Source: CAIXQW01 sp046049675 (GTDB taxonomy: Bacteria; Bacteroidota; Bacteroidia; Chitinophagales; Chitinophagaceae). From it: 64,000 nucleotides of DNA. The notes under the pieces were generated by a model. The model was not told the origin of the DNA. It did no database searches and was given only the letters and a program-made list of their open reading frames with translations. The stretch is from the NCBI GenBank assembly GCA_046049675.1, contig JBJORA010000004.1, forward strand, positions 14,713 through 78,712. The letters are read 5' to 3'. Positions 62,221 to 64,000 of the stretch are shown here, piece after piece. How positions within the stretch are numbered: position 1 is the first letter of the stretch; each line of letters opens with the position of its first letter. The position numbers and the translations under genes were made by a program.

Positions 62221-63351
62221 TTATTGCTGCACCATTGCCACGCAAGTTTCTGCAACTATTGGTGCAATTGCTACGCCCATACCACCGCATCTAACAGCGC
62301 AAAAAACACTATTGCCAAGATGCTCTATGATAGCTTGCTTTTTATTGCCAAAAGCCATTATACCACTCCAAGTATAGTCAACTTCAAAGGCGGTATTTGG
62401 TAGAATATCGTTTTGTAATTGTGTAAGCAATTCATTTTGCACTAAGCTTGTTGTGTCAAAATCAGTAGTTGCCTCAGCGCTAAAATCCAAATTGCGACCA
62501 CCGCCAAAAAGCACACGACCATATAACTCACGACAATAAAAGTAGCCTTCATTCATATGGTATATACCCTGCAAGCGCAAGCCATCAATAGGCTTTGTAA
62601 CCAATACCTGCCCTCTGCCTGGTGTGAGGTCTATATTTGGCAGAAGAGTTTTTGCAAATGCATTGGTTGCGATAAACACATTATCGCAGCTAAAATCAAA
62701 TGCGTTGTTGTGTGCTACGCAATGCAGCAATTTCTTTGCAGTACTATCATCTATAGATTGCACCTGTGAGCCAAACTTAATGTGTACACCTTGCTGTAAA
62801 CACAAATCTTGTAAAGCCAAAACTAGTTTGCCAGTATCAAGCGCTGCTTCTGTATGGTGCTTCACTGCCGCTTTGAAAGTGTTTACATTCATACCAGCAT
62901 TACCAATAGCAATATCGTCTTGCTCAAATGCATCACGACCAATAATACTATGCAATAGCTCGTTGAGGTAAGGCAGTTTATCTAGTGCATATAAAGCATC
63001 GCCACTTAGCAATTCGTGGCTACCACTATCCGTGTAGCCGATTGCTGCGTCGCCAAGTAAATTACGCGTATAATTGAGGCCGCGAAAACGCATTTCAAAT
63101 AATTGCTGCATTGCCTCTTCGCCATTGGCATCAATATCAGCAAGTAATTCTGTAGGACTACCAGTGCATGCAAATCCTGCATTTTTTGTACTTGCACCTT
63201 CTGGCAATAAGCCTCGTTCAAGCACCAATATACTTTGCTCGGGAAATTTTTTACGCAGTTGCAAAGCGATATGCATACCTACAAAGCCACAACCAATCAC
63301 GATATGATTGTAGTGTGTAAGGCTTTGCTTTTCCCAAAATGAAAGGTTCAT
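62221..63351 (-). CDS. FAD-dependent oxidoreductase, DAO family
   Basis: The 376-residue protein has an N-terminal Rossmann motif (about 15-45, HIVIGCGFVGMHIALQLRKKF and LVLERG), a middle domain with the FAD contact STKNAGFACTGSPTEL, and a C-terminal second FAD segment (YTWSGIMAFGNKKQAIIEHLG ... RCGGMGVAIAPIVAE). The family contains D-amino-acid, glycine and sarcosine oxidases. The gene is convergent with the TPP-controlled receptor (one base between stops), so a ThiO-like role is possible but not supported by more than position. Confidence 0.88.
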   Translation of the reverse strand: MNLSFWEKQSLTHYNHIVIGCGFVGMHIALQLRKKFPEQSILVLERGLLPEGASTKNAGFACTGSPTELLADIDANGEEAMQQLFEMRFRGLNYTRNLLGDAAIGYTDSGSHELLSGDALYALDKLPYLNELLHSIIGRDAFEQDDIAIGNAGMNVNTFKAAVKHHTEAALDTGKLVLALQDLCLQQGVHIKFGSQVQSIDDSTAKKLLHCVAHNNAFDFSCDNVFIATNAFAKTLLPNIDLTPGRGQVLVTKPIDGLRLQGIYHMNEGYFYCRELYGRVLFGGGRNLDFSAEATTDFDTTSLVQNELLTQLQNDILPNTAFEVDYTWSGIMAFGNKKQAIIEHLGNSVFCAVRCGGMGVAIAPIVAETCVAMVQQ

Positions 63352-63559
63352 GCTTTTACTTGATTGGCAGCAGCAAAACTAAGGGTATTGGCTGTTGTAT
63401 CTACAAGAAACCTAGAAATTTCAACGTAAATGGAAGAAAACCAATGCACTTAGTATTTGTTAAATGACAAAATCAAAACCGATTTTACTTATTAATATGC
63501 TAACTTTATTTAGAAATGCTACAATACCAGGAAAGTACGAAAAGGTATAGTAGTTTTCA

Positions 63560-64000
63560 ATGACAATGAATTCCAAGGCATATTGCATAAAACGCTTAAG
63601 TGTATGGATAGTGCTTTTATCGTGTGCAATGCAAATGCATGTGTGCTTCGCGCAAGCACCAAATGCCGTAAGTGTAACGCGGCTTTTGGATTCCACTGAT
63701 GATTGGTGCTGTGTAGATGTTTTGGTCAATAACAACAAGACTAAAATGCTGTCAACAAACTTTAAGGGCAAAATTAGCTTGAACGACATGATAAGCTATG
63801 TAGGCGATACTATGCATATTAATACATTGCTGGCGATGTATGACTATGAAAATCAGTTAAAGTGGCACACTACCGTTAACTGTTTTGCACCAAACTATGC
63901 CTGGGCACAAAGTCGTAGCACATCTGACGGTGGCGCTTTAGTCGTTGTTAATTACGAAGATTCTTTAGAAATTTTTGGCATTGACACTATTGTATCAAGA
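63560..64000 (+). CDS. Start of a secreted protein, truncated by the window end
   Basis: An open frame runs from ATG 63560 (a second ATG at 63566) to the last base, giving 147 residues without a stop. A signal peptide is clear (about 1-31, ending CFA-Q). After it the sequence is strand-rich (WCCVDVLVNNNKTKMLS, ENQLKWHTTVN, GGALVVVNYEDSLEIFGIDTI), in the style of SBBP-type beta-propeller repeats in large T9SS cargo. Serine codons are mixed (7 of 13 TCN), unlike core genes. The overlapping minus-strand frame at 63460-63789 looks like a shadow. Confidence 0.75.
   Translation, partial: MTMNSKAYCIKRLSVWIVLLSCAMQMHVCFAQAPNAVSVTRLLDSTDDWCCVDVLVNNNKTKMLSTNFKGKISLNDMISYVGDTMHINTLLAMYDYENQLKWHTTVNCFAPNYAWAQSRSTSDGGALVVVNYEDSLEIFGIDTIVSR

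Noticed and set aside
63460..63789. 109-codon minus-strand frame near the window end
   Set aside because: It overlaps the plus-strand frame that has a clear signal peptide and runs to the window edge; the minus frame shows no domain.

Overview
The window is a 64 kb stretch of a Bacteroidota chromosome, most likely from the Chitinophagales/Sphingobacteriia side of the phylum. This rests on the type IX secretion/gliding genes gldK-L-M-N and gldF-G, several secreted proteins with C-terminal T9SS sorting domains, TonB-dependent receptors with carboxypeptidase-regulatory domains, an S46 dipeptidyl-peptidase, and promoters of the Bacteroidota type (TTTG, about 20 bp, TAnnTTTG). Shine-Dalgarno sequences are mostly absent. 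The DNA is moderately AT-rich and serine is written almost only as AGT/AGC. I see no rRNA, tRNA, CRISPR array, prophage or insertion sequence.

Layout. 0-7 kb: end of a glycosyltransferase, two small lipoprotein paralogues, then the gldKLMN unit read leftwards with a clear promoter and terminator. 7-18 kb: uroporphyrinogen-III synthase, B12-dependent ribonucleotide reductase, a porin-like barrel, an AraC-like regulator, a Fur-family regulator, an MGMT-like small protein and an S46 peptidase, followed by a tandemly duplicated 184-bp hairpin-rich repeat. 18-23 kb: rlmD, a DUF4340 protein, gldG and gldF, all leftwards. 23-32 kb: a TonB-dependent receptor, clpS and two large secreted proteins. 32-36 kb: a PLD-like/winged-helix protein, a DUF433/DUF5615 toxin-antitoxin-like pair and a DUF6794 protein with foreign-looking codon use, then lipB and an rluD-type pseudouridine synthase. 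36-46 kb: the DUF1800/DUF1501 pair, pyruvate kinase, an ElaA-type acetyltransferase, a choice-of-anchor protein, and a two-gene unit of an FGE-like protein and a protein with six exact 21-residue repeats. 46-53 kb: a TetR-TolC-adaptor-RND efflux operon. 53-60 kb: a membrane glycosyltransferase-like protein, a PagL-like lipid A deacylase, a DUF502 protein, an HTH protein with a thiolase, a repeat-rich spacer, rnhB and yiaA. 60-64 kb: a TPP riboswitch in front of a TonB-dependent receptor, a FAD-dependent oxidoreductase, and the start of a secreted protein cut by the window end.

How it fits together. GldKLMN and GldFG belong to the T9SS/gliding machinery. At least four or five proteins encoded nearby (at 26.6, 38.7, 42.5 and 43.4 kb, perhaps also 29.7 kb) look like cargo for that machinery. 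The riboswitch-controlled receptor is probably a thiamin or thiamin-precursor importer. Most of the window is ordinary housekeeping. The points most worth following are the hairpin repeat, the 21-residue repeat protein beside an FGE-like protein, the TPP riboswitch with an apparent extra helix, the codon-atypical island at 33.4-34.8 kb, and the several genes whose -7 box sits 4-7 nt before the start codon.
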